64,000 nucleotides of DNA from Cohnella nanjingensis (GCF_014212125.1 NZ_JACJVP010000032.1:100712-164711); one strand, 5' to 3'; counted from the first letter of the stretch, positions 47,494 to 57,066 are shown. Numbers and translations are program-made. The notes: generated from the letters alone by a model not told the origin.

Positions 47494-48789
47494 ATGAGTA
47501 CGATCGCGCGCGTTCAAGGACGCGAAATTTTGGATTCCAGAGGCAATCCGACGGTAGAAGTAGACGTGGAACTGTCGAGCGGCCATACCGGACGAATGAT
47601 GGTGCCTTCCGGCGCATCGACCGGACGGTTCGAGGCTTGGGAGCTCCGAGACGGGGACATGAACCGGTATCGGGGCAAAGGCGTAAGCAAGGCGGTCGCG
47701 CATGTCAATTCGGAGCTCGCCGAAGCGATCGTCGGACAGAACGCGTTCGATCAGGAGCTTATCGATCGCATGATGATCTCCCTTGACGGAACCTCCAATA
47801 AATCGAGATTGGGCGCGAACGCCATTCTCGGCATATCGTTCGCCGTCGCTCGCGCGGCGGCGAACGCCGAGGAGAAGCCGCTGTACCGCTATTTGGCGAA
47901 TCGTTATTTGACTGGCGGGGCTTCGCTGAATATTCCGCTTCCGATGGTAAACATCATTAGCGGAGGGCTTCACGCGGGGAAGAAGCTCGACGTGCAAGAT
48001 TTCCTGGCTGTTCCGGTCGGTGCGGATACGTACCCGCGAGCGCTGGAGATGCTATCGTCGGTCTATTGGAAAACGCAAGAGATCATCAATGAACGCGGCT
48101 ACGTGGGATGGCTTCTCGCTGACGAGGGAGGATTCGGCCCGTCGCTTCAATCCAACGAAGAGGCGCTCGAACTGCTCGTATCCGCCATTGAGCGCGCAGG
48201 GCTGCGTCCGGGCGAAGATATGGCGATCGCGCTGGATATCGCATCGAGTCATTTTTATGATCCGGGCAAAGACACGTACGAGCTGCAATCCGAAGGCCGA
48301 ACGTTGCATGCGGGCGATATGATCGATGTGCTTGAACGCTGGTGCGGCCTATACCCGATCGTGTCCATCGAAGATGGCTTAGCGGAGGACGATTGGAATG
48401 GCTGGCGGGAACTCACGCTCCGACTTGGCGGCAAGCTGCAATTGGTCGGCGACGATCTGTTTACGACCAACCCGGATCGCATTCGCAAAGGCATTGATGG
48501 GAAGGCTGCCAATTCGGTGCTCGTTAAGATGAACCAGATCGGCACGCTGACGGAGACGGTCGAGGCCGTCAATCTCGCCAAATCGGCAGGATTCAGCACG
48601 GTCATCTCCGCCCGTTCCGGCGAAACGGAAGATGCGACGTTAGCCGATTTGGCGGTCGGCCTTGCGGGAGGGCAGATCAAGATCGGTTCTCTGGCGCGTT
48701 CGTCGAGATTATCGAAGTACAATCAACTATTGCGCATCGGAGAACAGCTTGGCGGCGCTTACATCGGCCGAGCGGCGCTAAGACGCTAA
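47494..48789 (+). CDS. Divergent enolase paralogue
   Basis: The 431-aa protein has full-length enolase architecture. Conserved are the SGAST loop (39-43), H160, E211 (DEGG), metal ligands D248, E293 and D320, K345 (LVKMNQIG) and K396 (GQIKIG). Three signature positions differ: QDF (D169) for the usual QEF catalytic Glu, LDIASSHF for LDCAASEF, and SARSGETED (A373) for SHRSGETED. It may act on a 2-phospho acid other than 2-phosphoglycerate, made by the adjacent kinase. A weak housekeeping enolase is the alternative. Confidence 0.88.
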   Translation: MSTIARVQGREILDSRGNPTVEVDVELSSGHTGRMMVPSGASTGRFEAWELRDGDMNRYRGKGVSKAVAHVNSELAEAIVGQNAFDQELIDRMMISLDGTSNKSRLGANAILGISFAVARAAANAEEKPLYRYLANRYLTGGASLNIPLPMVNIISGGLHAGKKLDVQDFLAVPVGADTYPRALEMLSSVYWKTQEIINERGYVGWLLADEGGFGPSLQSNEEALELLVSAIERAGLRPGEDMAIALDIASSHFYDPGKDTYELQSEGRTLHAGDMIDVLERWCGLYPIVSIEDGLAEDDWNGWRELTLRLGGKLQLVGDDLFTTNPDRIRKGIDGKAANSVLVKMNQIGTLTETVEAVNLAKSAGFSTVISARSGETEDATLADLAVGLAGGQIKIGSLARSSRLSKYNQLLRIGEQLGGAYIGRAALRR

Positions 48790-48815
48790 TCAAATTGGGG
48801 ATGGAGGAACAAACG

Positions 48816-49589
48816 ATGAGATTGCTTCATAAAACCGCGCTTATTACCGGAGCAGGCTCCGGGATCGGCCGGGTAACGGCGCTGCGCTTCGCCTCGGAAG
48901 GGGCTCAGGTGATCGTGAACGATCTGAAGGCAGCCGACGGAGAAGAGACGGTCCGTTTGATTCGGGAGCAGGGCGGAGAAGCAACGTTCTTGCAAGCGGA
49001 CGTGACGAAAGCAAGCGACGTAGAGCAGATGGTCGAGCGGGCGCTTCAAACCTACGGAGCTATCGACATTTTGTTCAACAACGCCGGCATTTCCGGAATC
49101 GGGGCGATTCACGAGCTGTCCGAGGAGCTGTGGGACCGCGTCGTGAACGTCAATATGAAAGGCGTCTTCCTGCCTTGCAAATACGTCGTTCCGCACATGA
49201 TCGAGCGCGGGTCCGGCAACATCATCAATATGTCCTCGGCGATCGCCGAGATCGGGCTCATGAAGCGGGCGGTTTATGCCGCGACCAAGGGAGCGGTGTT
49301 GACGTTGACCAAGTGCATGCAGGTCGATTACGCCTCGCACAACATTAGGGTCAACGCGCTGCTGCCAGGAACGATTCTGACGCCGTTCGTGGAGAAATAT
49401 TTGAAGGAGTCGTATGCCGATGCGGAAGAGGGATTGAACACGATCCGCAGACGCCAGCTGACGGGCGACCTCGGCAGACCGGAGGACGTGGCGAACGCCG
49501 CGCTGTTCCTCGCATCCGACGAGTCGAAATTCATGATGGGATCGCCTCTCTATATCGACGGGGGCTGTACGTTTGGCAAGATGGCATGA
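48816..49589 (+). CDS. SDR-family dehydrogenase 1
   Basis: GGAGG precedes ATG 48816 (257 aa). It has TGAGSGIG (about 11-18), NNAG, catalytic Ser (INMSSAIAEIG) and YAATK, and a classical SDR C-terminus (YIDGGCTFGKMA). It oxidises or reduces a hydroxyl with NAD(P). Probably a sugar-acid intermediate of the operon's pathway. Confidence 0.88.
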   Translation: MRLLHKTALITGAGSGIGRVTALRFASEGAQVIVNDLKAADGEETVRLIREQGGEATFLQADVTKASDVEQMVERALQTYGAIDILFNNAGISGIGAIHELSEELWDRVVNVNMKGVFLPCKYVVPHMIERGSGNIINMSSAIAEIGLMKRAVYAATKGAVLTLTKCMQVDYASHNIRVNALLPGTILTPFVEKYLKESYADAEEGLNTIRRRQLTGDLGRPEDVANAALFLASDESKFMMGSPLYIDGGCTFGKMA

Positions 49590-49646
49590 CGGCAAGATGG
49601 CATGATGACGCGGACAATTCAGACGATCGGGAGATGAGGGGAATAA

Positions 49647-50471
49647 ATGAAGCTGCTTGTCGTAAACAAAGACGGGAAATCCCGCGTCGGCATCAAGCTA
49701 GATGACGGGATCCGATTGGTGGATGCTTCGCTGCAGGATATTCTGAATCGCGGGCTTGACGGATTGGCCGGATTGGAACCGACCGGCGGCGAGTTGCTGA
49801 ACGAGGAACGGCTCGAATATGCGCCATGCGTTCCGCCGGATCGCAAAGTGATCTGCGTCGGACTGAACTACCGCAATCATGCGAAGGAAGCGGGGCTGCC
49901 GGTTCCCTCCACCCCCGTATTATTCAATAAATTTTCGAACGCCTTGACGGGACATGGGCATAAGGTAAAGCTGCCGGATGTGACCTCGCAAGTCGACTAT
50001 GAAGCGGAGCTGGGCATCGTCATCGGGAAGAGAGCGAAAGACGTCGCTCGCGAAGAGGCGCTCGACTACGTTTTCGGGTATTGCTGCATTAACGACTTGT
50101 CCGCCCGAGACTTGCAAAATCGCACGAGCCAATGGCTGCTCGGCAAAAGCTTGGACGGCTTCTGCCCGACCGGCCCTTATCTCGTTACGGCCGACGAGAC
50201 CGGCAATCCGAACGAGCTAGGCATCCGTTGTTACGTGAACGGGGAGCTGCGCCAGAACTCGAATACGAAGGATATGATCTTCTACGTCGACGAGATCGTC
50301 AGCTATATTTCCCGCCATATCTCGTTGGAACCGGGCGACTTGATCTTGACGGGAACGCCGGAGGGCGTCATGTTCGGTTATCCTGACGATCAGAAAGATT
50401 GGTTGAAGCCGGGTGATACGGTGACGGTGGAAGTAGATAAGCTCGGACGATTAAGCAACGAACTCGTATAA
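49647..50471 (+). CDS. Fumarylacetoacetase-family hydrolase/isomerase
   Basis: The 274-aa protein has the FAH fold signature: VICVGLNYRNHAKEAG, VLFNKFSNALTGHG, the metal-binding YEAELGIVIG and NDLSARDLQ, and ILTGTPEGVMFG. FAH proteins cleave or isomerise 2,4-diketo acids. In non-phosphorylative L-rhamnose and L-fucose breakdown this family cleaves the diketo-deoxy acid after an SDR step, which fits this gene's SDR neighbours. Confidence 0.88.
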   Translation: MKLLVVNKDGKSRVGIKLDDGIRLVDASLQDILNRGLDGLAGLEPTGGELLNEERLEYAPCVPPDRKVICVGLNYRNHAKEAGLPVPSTPVLFNKFSNALTGHGHKVKLPDVTSQVDYEAELGIVIGKRAKDVAREEALDYVFGYCCINDLSARDLQNRTSQWLLGKSLDGFCPTGPYLVTADETGNPNELGIRCYVNGELRQNSNTKDMIFYVDEIVSYISRHISLEPGDLILTGTPEGVMFGYPDDQKDWLKPGDTVTVEVDKLGRLSNELV

Positions 50472-50484
50472 GGAGGCGTAGCCG

Positions 50485-51276
50485 ATGGATTTCCAAGGGA
50501 AAGTCGCGATCGTCACGGGAGGCTCCAAAGGGATCGGGTTCGGAGCCGCGCTCAGATTCGCTCAAGGCGGGGCGTCGGTCGTAGTCGTAGCGAGGGGAGC
50601 CGCTCAAGCTGCGGCCGAGCAGATTCGCCGGGAAACGGGGAACGACAGCGTAATCGGGATCGAGGCGGACGTATCCAATCGGGTACAGATACAATCCGTC
50701 GTTCGGAATACGGTAGATGCTTTCGGCGGTGTCGATATTCTGGTGAACAGCGCGGGCGTCCAACGATACGGAACCGTTGTCGATACCGAGGAAGACGTGT
50801 GGGACGAAGTGCTTGGCATTAACGTCAAGGGCATGTATTTGACTTCCAAGTACGCGATACCGGAAATGCGCAAGCGCGGAGGAGGCGCCATCGTGAATGT
50901 CTCCTCCGTGCAGGCTTACGTCGCTTTGGCAGGGTCGGCCGCTTACGTCACTTCGAAAGGCGCGATCAATTCGCTCACCCGGGCCATGGCGCTCGACCAC
51001 GCCCCCGAGGGGATCCGGGTCAACAGCGTTTGCCCGGGGTCGATCGATACGCCGATGCTGCGCTGGGCCGCCGATCTGTTCAAGGGCGATCAGACGCAGG
51101 ATGCCGTGATCGAATCTTGGGGGCGGATGCATCCGATCGGGCGCGTCGGCACGATGGAGGAAGTAGCCGAGCTGATCGCGTTCCTGTGCGGAGACAAGGC
51201 TGGATTCATTACGGGCGGGGACTACAAAATCGACGGCGGGCTGCTCGCGTCTGCTGCCGTCGTATTGCCGAAATAG
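50485..51276 (+). CDS. SDR-family dehydrogenase 2
   Basis: AAGGAGG precedes ATG 50485. The 263-aa protein has TGGSKGIG (about 12-19), NSAG, catalytic Ser (VNVSSVQAY) and YVTSK, and ends YKIDGGLLASAAVVLPK. It lies 13 bases after the FAH gene. It may produce the keto acid that the FAH enzyme cleaves. Confidence 0.88.
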   Translation: MDFQGKVAIVTGGSKGIGFGAALRFAQGGASVVVVARGAAQAAAEQIRRETGNDSVIGIEADVSNRVQIQSVVRNTVDAFGGVDILVNSAGVQRYGTVVDTEEDVWDEVLGINVKGMYLTSKYAIPEMRKRGGGAIVNVSSVQAYVALAGSAAYVTSKGAINSLTRAMALDHAPEGIRVNSVCPGSIDTPMLRWAADLFKGDQTQDAVIESWGRMHPIGRVGTMEEVAELIAFLCGDKAGFITGGDYKIDGGLLASAAVVLPK

Positions 51277-51294
51277 AGGAGGGGGAAGCGCTAG

Positions 51295-52518
51295 ATGAAA
51301 ATCGTCGATATCAGGGCCACCACCATCACCGTTCCGCTCGAAGCGACTTTGCGGCATGCGGTTGGCGCGCATTGGGGACGTTTCGTGCGCACGATCATTG
51401 AGATCGAGACGGACGAAGGCATTATCGGGTACGGGGAAATGGGAGGCGGCGGGGAAAGCGCGGAGCTCGCTTTTGCAGGCCTGAAAAGCTATTTGCTCGG
51501 TCACGATCCGTTCTTATTGGAAGAGCTGCGCTTTAAAATTTGCAATCCGACGGCGAGCCTCTATAATAATCGGATGCAGCTTTTTGCGGCAATCGAGTTT
51601 GCCTGTCTGGACATCGTCGGACAGAAGTTAGGCGTTCCCGTTCATCAGCTCCTGGGCGGCAAAATAAGGGATCATGTTCCGTTCGCCAGCTATTTGTTTT
51701 TCCGCTCGCCGAACGAACCGGGCGGTCCGGGAGAAGTCAGAACGCCGGTACAATTGGTTCAGCACTGCGCCGATTTGAAGCGGGAGCACGGTTTTACGGT
51801 TCATAAGCTGAAAGGCGGCGTGTTCCATCCGGATTACGAGCTGGAATGCTACAAGGCGTTAGCGGCCGCATTCCCGAACGACAAGCTGCGGTATGATCCG
51901 AACGCCGCGCTGAACGTGGAGGAAGCCATCCGCTTCGGACAGGCCATCGAGAACTTGAACAACGATTATTTCGAAGACCCGACATGGGGATTAAACGGCA
52001 TGCGCAGAGTCCGTTCGATGGTACGCATTCCTACGGCCACCAATACGGTCGTCGTCAATTTCGAGCAGCTTGCGGCGAATATTCTCGATCTGGCCGTGGA
52101 CGTCATTCTGCTCGATACGACCTTCTGGGGCGGGATCAGATCTTGTATCAAGGCAGCCGGCGTATGCGAAACGTTCCAGCTTGGCGTCGCCGTTCACTCC
52201 TCGGGCGAGCTCGGCATTCAATTGGCGACGATGCTACACATGGGGGCGGTCGTCCCGAATTTGTCCCATGCGGCGGATGCGCACTACCATCACTTGCAAG
52301 ACGATATTCTGGTCGGCGGCAAAATGAAATACGTGGGCGGCGCCATTCAAGTGCCCGACGGTCCGGGTCTAGGCATCAAGGTCGACCGCGAAAAAGTGCG
52401 CCAATATGCGGAGTTATATCGCGAGCTTGGCGGATACGCGTACGATAAGGACCCGCTGAGGCCGGGATGGTATCCGATCGTACCGAACGAGCGCTGGGCG
52501 GATCCTGCGCTAGTCTAA
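51295..52518 (+). CDS. Enolase-superfamily acid-sugar dehydratase (glucarate-dehydratase-like)
   Basis: The 407-aa protein carries the MR/MLE layout: N-terminal capping domain, then a barrel with the KLK base motif (HKLKGG), metal ligands Asp in RYDPNAA, Glu in YFEDPTW and Asn in TATNT, and the His of [10 protein letters not shown]. The Asn metal ligand and His position resemble the glucarate dehydratase subgroup. It removes water from a sugar acid to give a 2-keto-3-deoxy acid. The sugar is not determined. Confidence 0.85.
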   Translation: MKIVDIRATTITVPLEATLRHAVGAHWGRFVRTIIEIETDEGIIGYGEMGGGGESAELAFAGLKSYLLGHDPFLLEELRFKICNPTASLYNNRMQLFAAIEFACLDIVGQKLGVPVHQLLGGKIRDHVPFASYLFFRSPNEPGGPGEVRTPVQLVQHCADLKREHGFTVHKLKGGVFHPDYELECYKALAAAFPNDKLRYDPNAALNVEEAIRFGQAIENLNNDYFEDPTWGLNGMRRVRSMVRIPTATNTVVVNFEQLAANILDLAVDVILLDTTFWGGIRSCIKAAGVCETFQLGVAVHSSGELGIQLATMLHMGAVVPNLSHAADAHYHHLQDDILVGGKMKYVGGAIQVPDGPGLGIKVDREKVRQYAELYRELGGYAYDKDPLRPGWYPIVPNERWADPALV

Positions 52519-52536
52519 GTCAGGGGAGGAAGCGCA

Positions 52537-53586
52537 ATGGCTCGATATCGGCCCCAACGGAATTACGGGTGCAGGGTTCACGATCAGATCAGCTATTTTG
52601 GCTTGAAGACGATCGTACTGGAAAATGATTTGGTGCGCATATCCGTATTAGCGGACAAAGGCACGGAAATATTCGAGTACTTGTATAAACCAAAGGATCT
52701 CGACTTCATGTGGCTGACCGAGAATGGCGTGCAAAATCCGAACGAATATTTGCCGACGTCGCCCGATCCGGTCGCAACGTTCGTCGATTACTATTCCGGC
52801 GGTTGGCAGGAAGCGTTCCCGAACGGCGGGCCGACGAGCGTATATCTTGGCGCGCAATTCGGACAGCACGGCGAAGTCGCCCATATGCCTTGGGATTACG
52901 AAATCGTTCAGGATACGGAGCAACTCGTTTCCGTTCGTTTTCGCGTCAGGACGAAAAAAGTTCCGTTCCGGTTGACCAAAACGCTAACGCTGGAACTAGG
53001 CTCCTCCTCGCTTCTGATCGAAGAGCAACTGGACAATTTGAGCGAAATCCCGCTGCGTTACATGTGGGGGCAGCACATTGCGTTCGGCAAACCTTTCTTG
53101 GAGCCGGGTTGCAGCATTATTGTGCCGGATAACGTGAAAGTGTTGACGGAAGCCGTCGAATCTCCCGTTTCTCCGCCGGGAAGAACTAAGCGGGGCATCA
53201 CATACGATTGGCCGTTCGGCGTCTCGGCAACGGGGGAACAGGTTGATCTCTCCGTACTCCCGGAGAAGGGAACGCCGTCGGAGATGATGTATCTGACGGG
53301 CTTCGGCGATCAGGCGTGGTACAAGGTCGAAAACGGCTCTCTGGGTATGGGTATGAAAGTAGATTGGGACGGATCCGCTATGCCGTATTTGTGGTACTGG
53401 CAGGAATACGGGGCAACCGAAGGTTATCCTTGGTATGGCCGGCATTACAATATCGGATTGGAGCCGTTCTCCAGCTACCCTACGCTTGGGCTGGAAGAGG
53501 CGATTCGCAATGGTAGCGCAGGAGCGATAGGGGGCGAAGAGAGCAAGGTCTTCCGCATACGGACTACGCCATATGAATTGAAATAA
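52537..53586 (+). CDS. Aldose-epimerase-like protein (DUF4432-type)
   Basis: The 349-aa all-beta protein resembles galactose-mutarotase-like DUF4432 proteins (LVRISVLADKGTEIFEYLYK, WQEAFPNGGP, MWGQHIAFGKPFLEPG). Such enzymes interconvert sugar anomers or epimers. It ends the operon before a bidirectional terminator and may prepare the free sugar for oxidation. Confidence 0.78.
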   Translation: MARYRPQRNYGCRVHDQISYFGLKTIVLENDLVRISVLADKGTEIFEYLYKPKDLDFMWLTENGVQNPNEYLPTSPDPVATFVDYYSGGWQEAFPNGGPTSVYLGAQFGQHGEVAHMPWDYEIVQDTEQLVSVRFRVRTKKVPFRLTKTLTLELGSSSLLIEEQLDNLSEIPLRYMWGQHIAFGKPFLEPGCSIIVPDNVKVLTEAVESPVSPPGRTKRGITYDWPFGVSATGEQVDLSVLPEKGTPSEMMYLTGFGDQAWYKVENGSLGMGMKVDWDGSAMPYLWYWQEYGATEGYPWYGRHYNIGLEPFSSYPTLGLEEAIRNGSAGAIGGEESKVFRIRTTPYELK

Positions 53587-53587
53587 A

Positions 53588-53626
53588 CCTTAAAGAGCCC
53601 TCTTCGCATAAGAGGGCTCTTTAAGG
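53588..53626. terminator. Bidirectional terminator
   Basis: CCTTAAAGAGCCCTCTT (53588-53604) pairs perfectly over 17 bp with 53610-53626, loop CGCAT. With A- and T-rich flanks on each side it serves the two convergent genes. Confidence 0.92.
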
Positions 53627-53629
53627 AAT

Positions 53630-55189
53630 TTAAAAGGTACTGGCTTTATTCGTATCCGGACACCAACGGGAAGTCCGGTAATATCGGATCAGGACATCGA
53701 CCGCTTCCTCCGTCCGAAGATAGGTGAGCGCTTCCGCTGCATAAGCTCTGACGTAACGATCTTTGCTATGCAAAGCTTGCGCCAAAGAACGGACGACTTG
53801 TTTTGCGTCGCCTTCCTTGCCGGTACGCAGCAATGACAGTGCTGCCGTATAGCCGATCTTATTTATAATATAGCTTTGATTGCTCGCGTACGTGTCATTC
53901 GATTTCTGAGTTTCGGTCTCGCCGAGAAGAGATTGTTCCAATATTTTCGTTAAGGAAGGAACGACTTGTCCCGATGCATTTCCGATCATGCCCAATGCTT
54001 CGATCGCATTCCGGCGAACCCATTCGCTCTCGTCCTGCAAGCTTGCGATTAATGATGGGACCGCCTCTCCCGCGGAAGGTCCGATCATGCCGAGCACGAA
54101 TGCCGCGAGCGCCCGCCGTTTTTCATCCTTATGCTCCAGAACCTTGAGCAACCCCGGTACGGCCTCCGCGCCGGCTCCCTGCAGCCCGTAAGCAGCCCGT
54201 TCCGCGACCAAAGTTGTCCCACTCGCGATATGACCGATCAATTGTTCGACTCCCTTGGGTCCCACATGACCAAGCGCATAGGCGGCGTTCAAGGCCGTCG
54301 TTTCCACCGAATCGTTCAGAAGAAGCCCTAACGCGGAAGCGCTGGCTGCCGCAACCTCTCCAAGCAGTCCCAGTTCGTCCGCAGCCCGCCCCCGAGCGTC
54401 CGCATCCTCGGTTGTAAGATCTTGCCGTGCTTGCGACAATCGGGCCGCGTCCGAAGGCGTGCCGCCGTGCCTTGCCGTACGCTCCCCCCGGAGCCAATCC
54501 CAAACGTCCTGCCATAGGTTCAGATGGACGGCAGGCGTCCCTTCCGGTACGATCATCTCCTTGCTTTGATGGTTCCAGCTCGGATATTCCGGCGCGCGAA
54601 GTCTGACGAACTGGAACTTCAGCATGTAGCGATCCAGATCGGTCACATTAAGCGTTGCTTTATGCCACAAGTCGAAATGGACCAGAACCATCGTTCCCGC
54701 CTTGCCTGTCGGCAACAGCGTCTCGCCCCGATCGCCGATAAATTTCTCATAATATTGCGTGCCCGGCATGATGGCGGTCGGTCCCAGCTCTTCCGTAATG
54801 TCGTGCGTGTAATAGAAAATCATCGCCCACCACGGCCGGTGGCTGCGCATGGAGGACCAGAAGCCGTCCTTGTGCCATTGCCCGCCGCCCGGCGTCTGGT
54901 TCTTCGGCTGGTTGTAATGACAGTGCCTGTGCGGATGCATGTAATAGTCGGGCCCTAGCACGCTCGTTAAGGCGCCTTTGACGACCGGCGTATCGAAAAA
55001 CTGCTGAATGTCCGGCACCCGTGGCAAAATGTTGTTGCCGGGGTTGCCTTCTTCGTGAAAAACATGATAGATCTCGTTCATGACGCTCTGATGAAGCTGA
55101 AGCGGCAAATCGTTCCGAAGCACGAGATAGCCTTTGGCAATGAACTGCAACATTTGCTCATCCGTCAACAAGTATTTGCTATCCAGCAT
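53630..55189 (-). CDS. Phytanoyl-CoA dioxygenase fused to HEAT repeats
   Basis: The 519-aa protein has an N-terminal Fe(II)/2-oxoglutarate oxygenase domain (about 1-215; HxD in QWHKDGF, distal His in LWHKATLN) and a C-terminal array of HEAT/PBS-lyase repeats (about 235-510; ALNAAYALGHVGPKG, RRNAIEALGMIGNASGQV). PhyH domains usually stand alone, so the repeats may recruit a partner or carrier. It is divergent from the AraC gene, which probably controls it. Substrate unknown. Confidence 0.87.
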   Translation of the reverse strand: MLDSKYLLTDEQMLQFIAKGYLVLRNDLPLQLHQSVMNEIYHVFHEEGNPGNNILPRVPDIQQFFDTPVVKGALTSVLGPDYYMHPHRHCHYNQPKNQTPGGGQWHKDGFWSSMRSHRPWWAMIFYYTHDITEELGPTAIMPGTQYYEKFIGDRGETLLPTGKAGTMVLVHFDLWHKATLNVTDLDRYMLKFQFVRLRAPEYPSWNHQSKEMIVPEGTPAVHLNLWQDVWDWLRGERTARHGGTPSDAARLSQARQDLTTEDADARGRAADELGLLGEVAAASASALGLLLNDSVETTALNAAYALGHVGPKGVEQLIGHIASGTTLVAERAAYGLQGAGAEAVPGLLKVLEHKDEKRRALAAFVLGMIGPSAGEAVPSLIASLQDESEWVRRNAIEALGMIGNASGQVVPSLTKILEQSLLGETETQKSNDTYASNQSYIINKIGYTAALSLLRTGKEGDAKQVVRSLAQALHSKDRYVRAYAAEALTYLRTEEAVDVLIRYYRTSRWCPDTNKASTF

Positions 55190-55306
55190 GTTTGATCTCC
55201 CCTTAAACGCGGATTTTATTCAACGAAATTGTATCAATCGGCGATTATTGTGTATTTACAGAAACGTCAATAATTTATACAATCGTCATGTAAATTGTTC
55301 GAAATT

Positions 55307-56203
55307 ATGGCAAAGGAAGTGGTCGGGAACATGGATTTCGCCGGCTTTCATCCGTATGTGTATTATGCAACCCGGTATCCTTTTTCCAGAGGTCAGGCGA
55401 GCCGCAATCGGTTTTGCTACGCTTCCTCGCTTTATTTGATTAGCGAAGGAAAAGGCATCATTCACACATCCGGGCGTACTTATGAAACGCTTCCCGGCTC
55501 CCTCGTCTACATGCAGGCCGGACAGCCGCACGATTGGATTGCCGACAGCCACGATCCGATGGTCCATATTTGTTGTTACTTCGATTGGGCATACATGGAC
55601 CGCCGGGCCGTCTTCACCCAGCCTAGTATCATCTGCTATGACAAAGCCCAGTTGCAGACGTCTTTGATCGGACCTGCATTTCCTCACTTCATCTCTGAGC
55701 ATTCGAAAGTGGAAAAGAAGCGGATATGGATCGATATGTTCGAGAAGTTTTATACCGATAACGAGTATACAAACGAGCGGACGTTCGTTCGCAGCTTAAA
55801 GATCCAGAGCCGTTTTCAGCAGTTTATCGAGCTGTTTCTCGCTTTAGCCCTAAAAGAGGAGCATATCCCCGATCCCCGCATGAATAAGCTGCTTGAACGA
55901 TTGGATCAGGATCTGGTGCAGGGCGATCTGCAGCCCCTGGCAACATATTATAATGAACTGCACGTAAGTCGAGGCTATTTCTTCGAGCTGTTCAAACAAG
56001 CTACCGGCTTGCCTCCCGTACAGTATATCAACCAATTTCGGATGAATCGCGCGAAGGACGATCTGCGCTTTACGAACCTCAGCGTCACGGAAATCGCAGA
56101 TAAGCACGGATTCTCATCCGTGCATTATTTTTCGAAGCTTTTTCGCCAACTAAGCGGCAGATCGCCGCGGGAGTTCCGTGAAGAGAGCAATGGAGCCCTA
56201 TGA
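55307..56203 (+). CDS. AraC-family regulator
   Basis: Start is ATG 55307 or ATG 55331 (24 bases on; the latter has AAAGGAAG upstream). The protein has an N-terminal cupin sensor (ISEGKGIIHTSGRTYETLPG, MQAGQPHDWI) and two C-terminal HTH motifs (HVSRGYFFELFKQATGLPPV, SVTEIADKHGFSSVHYFSKL). It is divergent from the oxygenase-HEAT gene across a 117-bp AT-rich gap. Confidence 0.88.
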   Translation: MAKEVVGNMDFAGFHPYVYYATRYPFSRGQASRNRFCYASSLYLISEGKGIIHTSGRTYETLPGSLVYMQAGQPHDWIADSHDPMVHICCYFDWAYMDRRAVFTQPSIICYDKAQLQTSLIGPAFPHFISEHSKVEKKRIWIDMFEKFYTDNEYTNERTFVRSLKIQSRFQQFIELFLALALKEEHIPDPRMNKLLERLDQDLVQGDLQPLATYYNELHVSRGYFFELFKQATGLPPVQYINQFRMNRAKDDLRFTNLSVTEIADKHGFSSVHYFSKLFRQLSGRSPREFREESNGAL

Positions 56204-56253
56204 CTGAGGCTTGCATTCGGGTCTGAAAAAACGTAAAATAAACCTCACCTGAT

Positions 56254-56270
56254 ATTTCAGATTTTAGATA
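56254..56270. promoter_or_regulatory. Operator-like motif before second GntR
   Basis: ATTTCAGATTTTAGATA recurs at 57002-57018 (16 of 17 identical), before the rraA-like gene. It contains AGAT direct repeats at 7-bp spacing. Likely bound by the GntR encoded at 56301. Confidence 0.7.
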
Positions 56271-56300
56271 GGGTTCATTTGACGTGAAAGGAGGAACCGT

Positions 56301-56972
56301 ATGTTCGATCTTGCGCACACCGAGCTTTCGGAGAAAGTCTATCAACTGCTGAAGAAGATGATTTTGAATCGGGAGTTTGTCGGTGGGCAAAGGCTGGATC
56401 TTCGCGATCTGGCGCTGAAAATGAATATTAGCCGCACGCCGCTCAACGAAGCGGTGAAAAGGCTCGTTCTTGAAGGGCTGATTGAAGTGAAGCCCAGATC
56501 CGGCACGTTCGTCTCGACTCTGGATGTTGTCGCCATTAAGGAAGCGACCGAGATCAGGCGAATGATCGAACAGTGGTGCGTCATTCATTTAAAGCCGCCA
56601 AAATCGGAGCAACTTGCGGTTACGCTGGAAGGCATACTTGAACTTGCGCAAGCTTCGTTAGCTGCGGATACGTTCGACTATCAAAGCTTCCTCGAGTTGG
56701 ACGTCCGTTTTCACATTGAAATCGTCAGAAGCGGCGGCAACCCCCGCATGTTGGAGCAGTACAAGTCGTTGAACAACTTTTTTCATGCGGCGAGAGTTTT
56801 TTTCTTTCAAAATTCCGATCGGTCCGTTGCGGGACATCATGAGCATCAAGACATCGTTGCGTCGATCAAGCGTTATGATTTGCAGGAGGCTTCCCGTAAG
56901 CTCGAGGAACATATACTGAAAAGCGAATCGATTATGACCGATTATTTGCAAAGTATCGGCGGGGTGCTTTAA
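56301..56972 (+). CDS. FCD-type GntR regulator 2
   Basis: AAAGGAGG precedes ATG 56301. The 223-aa protein has a winged HTH (LDLRDLALKMNISRTPLNEA, LVLEGLIEVKPRSGTFV) and an FCD domain (LDVRFHIEIVRSGGN, GHHEHQDIVASI with metal His). It is similar in layout to the 44808 regulator. A 17-bp motif before its own and the next gene points to autoregulation and control of the rraA-uxuA unit. Confidence 0.9.
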   Translation: MFDLAHTELSEKVYQLLKKMILNREFVGGQRLDLRDLALKMNISRTPLNEAVKRLVLEGLIEVKPRSGTFVSTLDVVAIKEATEIRRMIEQWCVIHLKPPKSEQLAVTLEGILELAQASLAADTFDYQSFLELDVRFHIEIVRSGGNPRMLEQYKSLNNFFHAARVFFFQNSDRSVAGHHEHQDIVASIKRYDLQEASRKLEEHILKSESIMTDYLQSIGGVL

Positions 56973-57001
56973 CGAGCATCTTTATTTTTGCCGCAACAGA
57001 A

Positions 57002-57018
57002 ATTTCAGATTATAGATA
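57002..57018. promoter_or_regulatory. Operator-like motif before rraA-like gene
   Basis: ATTTCAGATTATAGATA matches the 56254 motif with one change and is followed by another AGAT at 57021, giving three AGAT in 7-bp register. Confidence 0.7.
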
Positions 57019-57066
57019 TTAGATTTCGGCATGGGTGAAACCATGATCATAAAGGAGATTGCTCAC

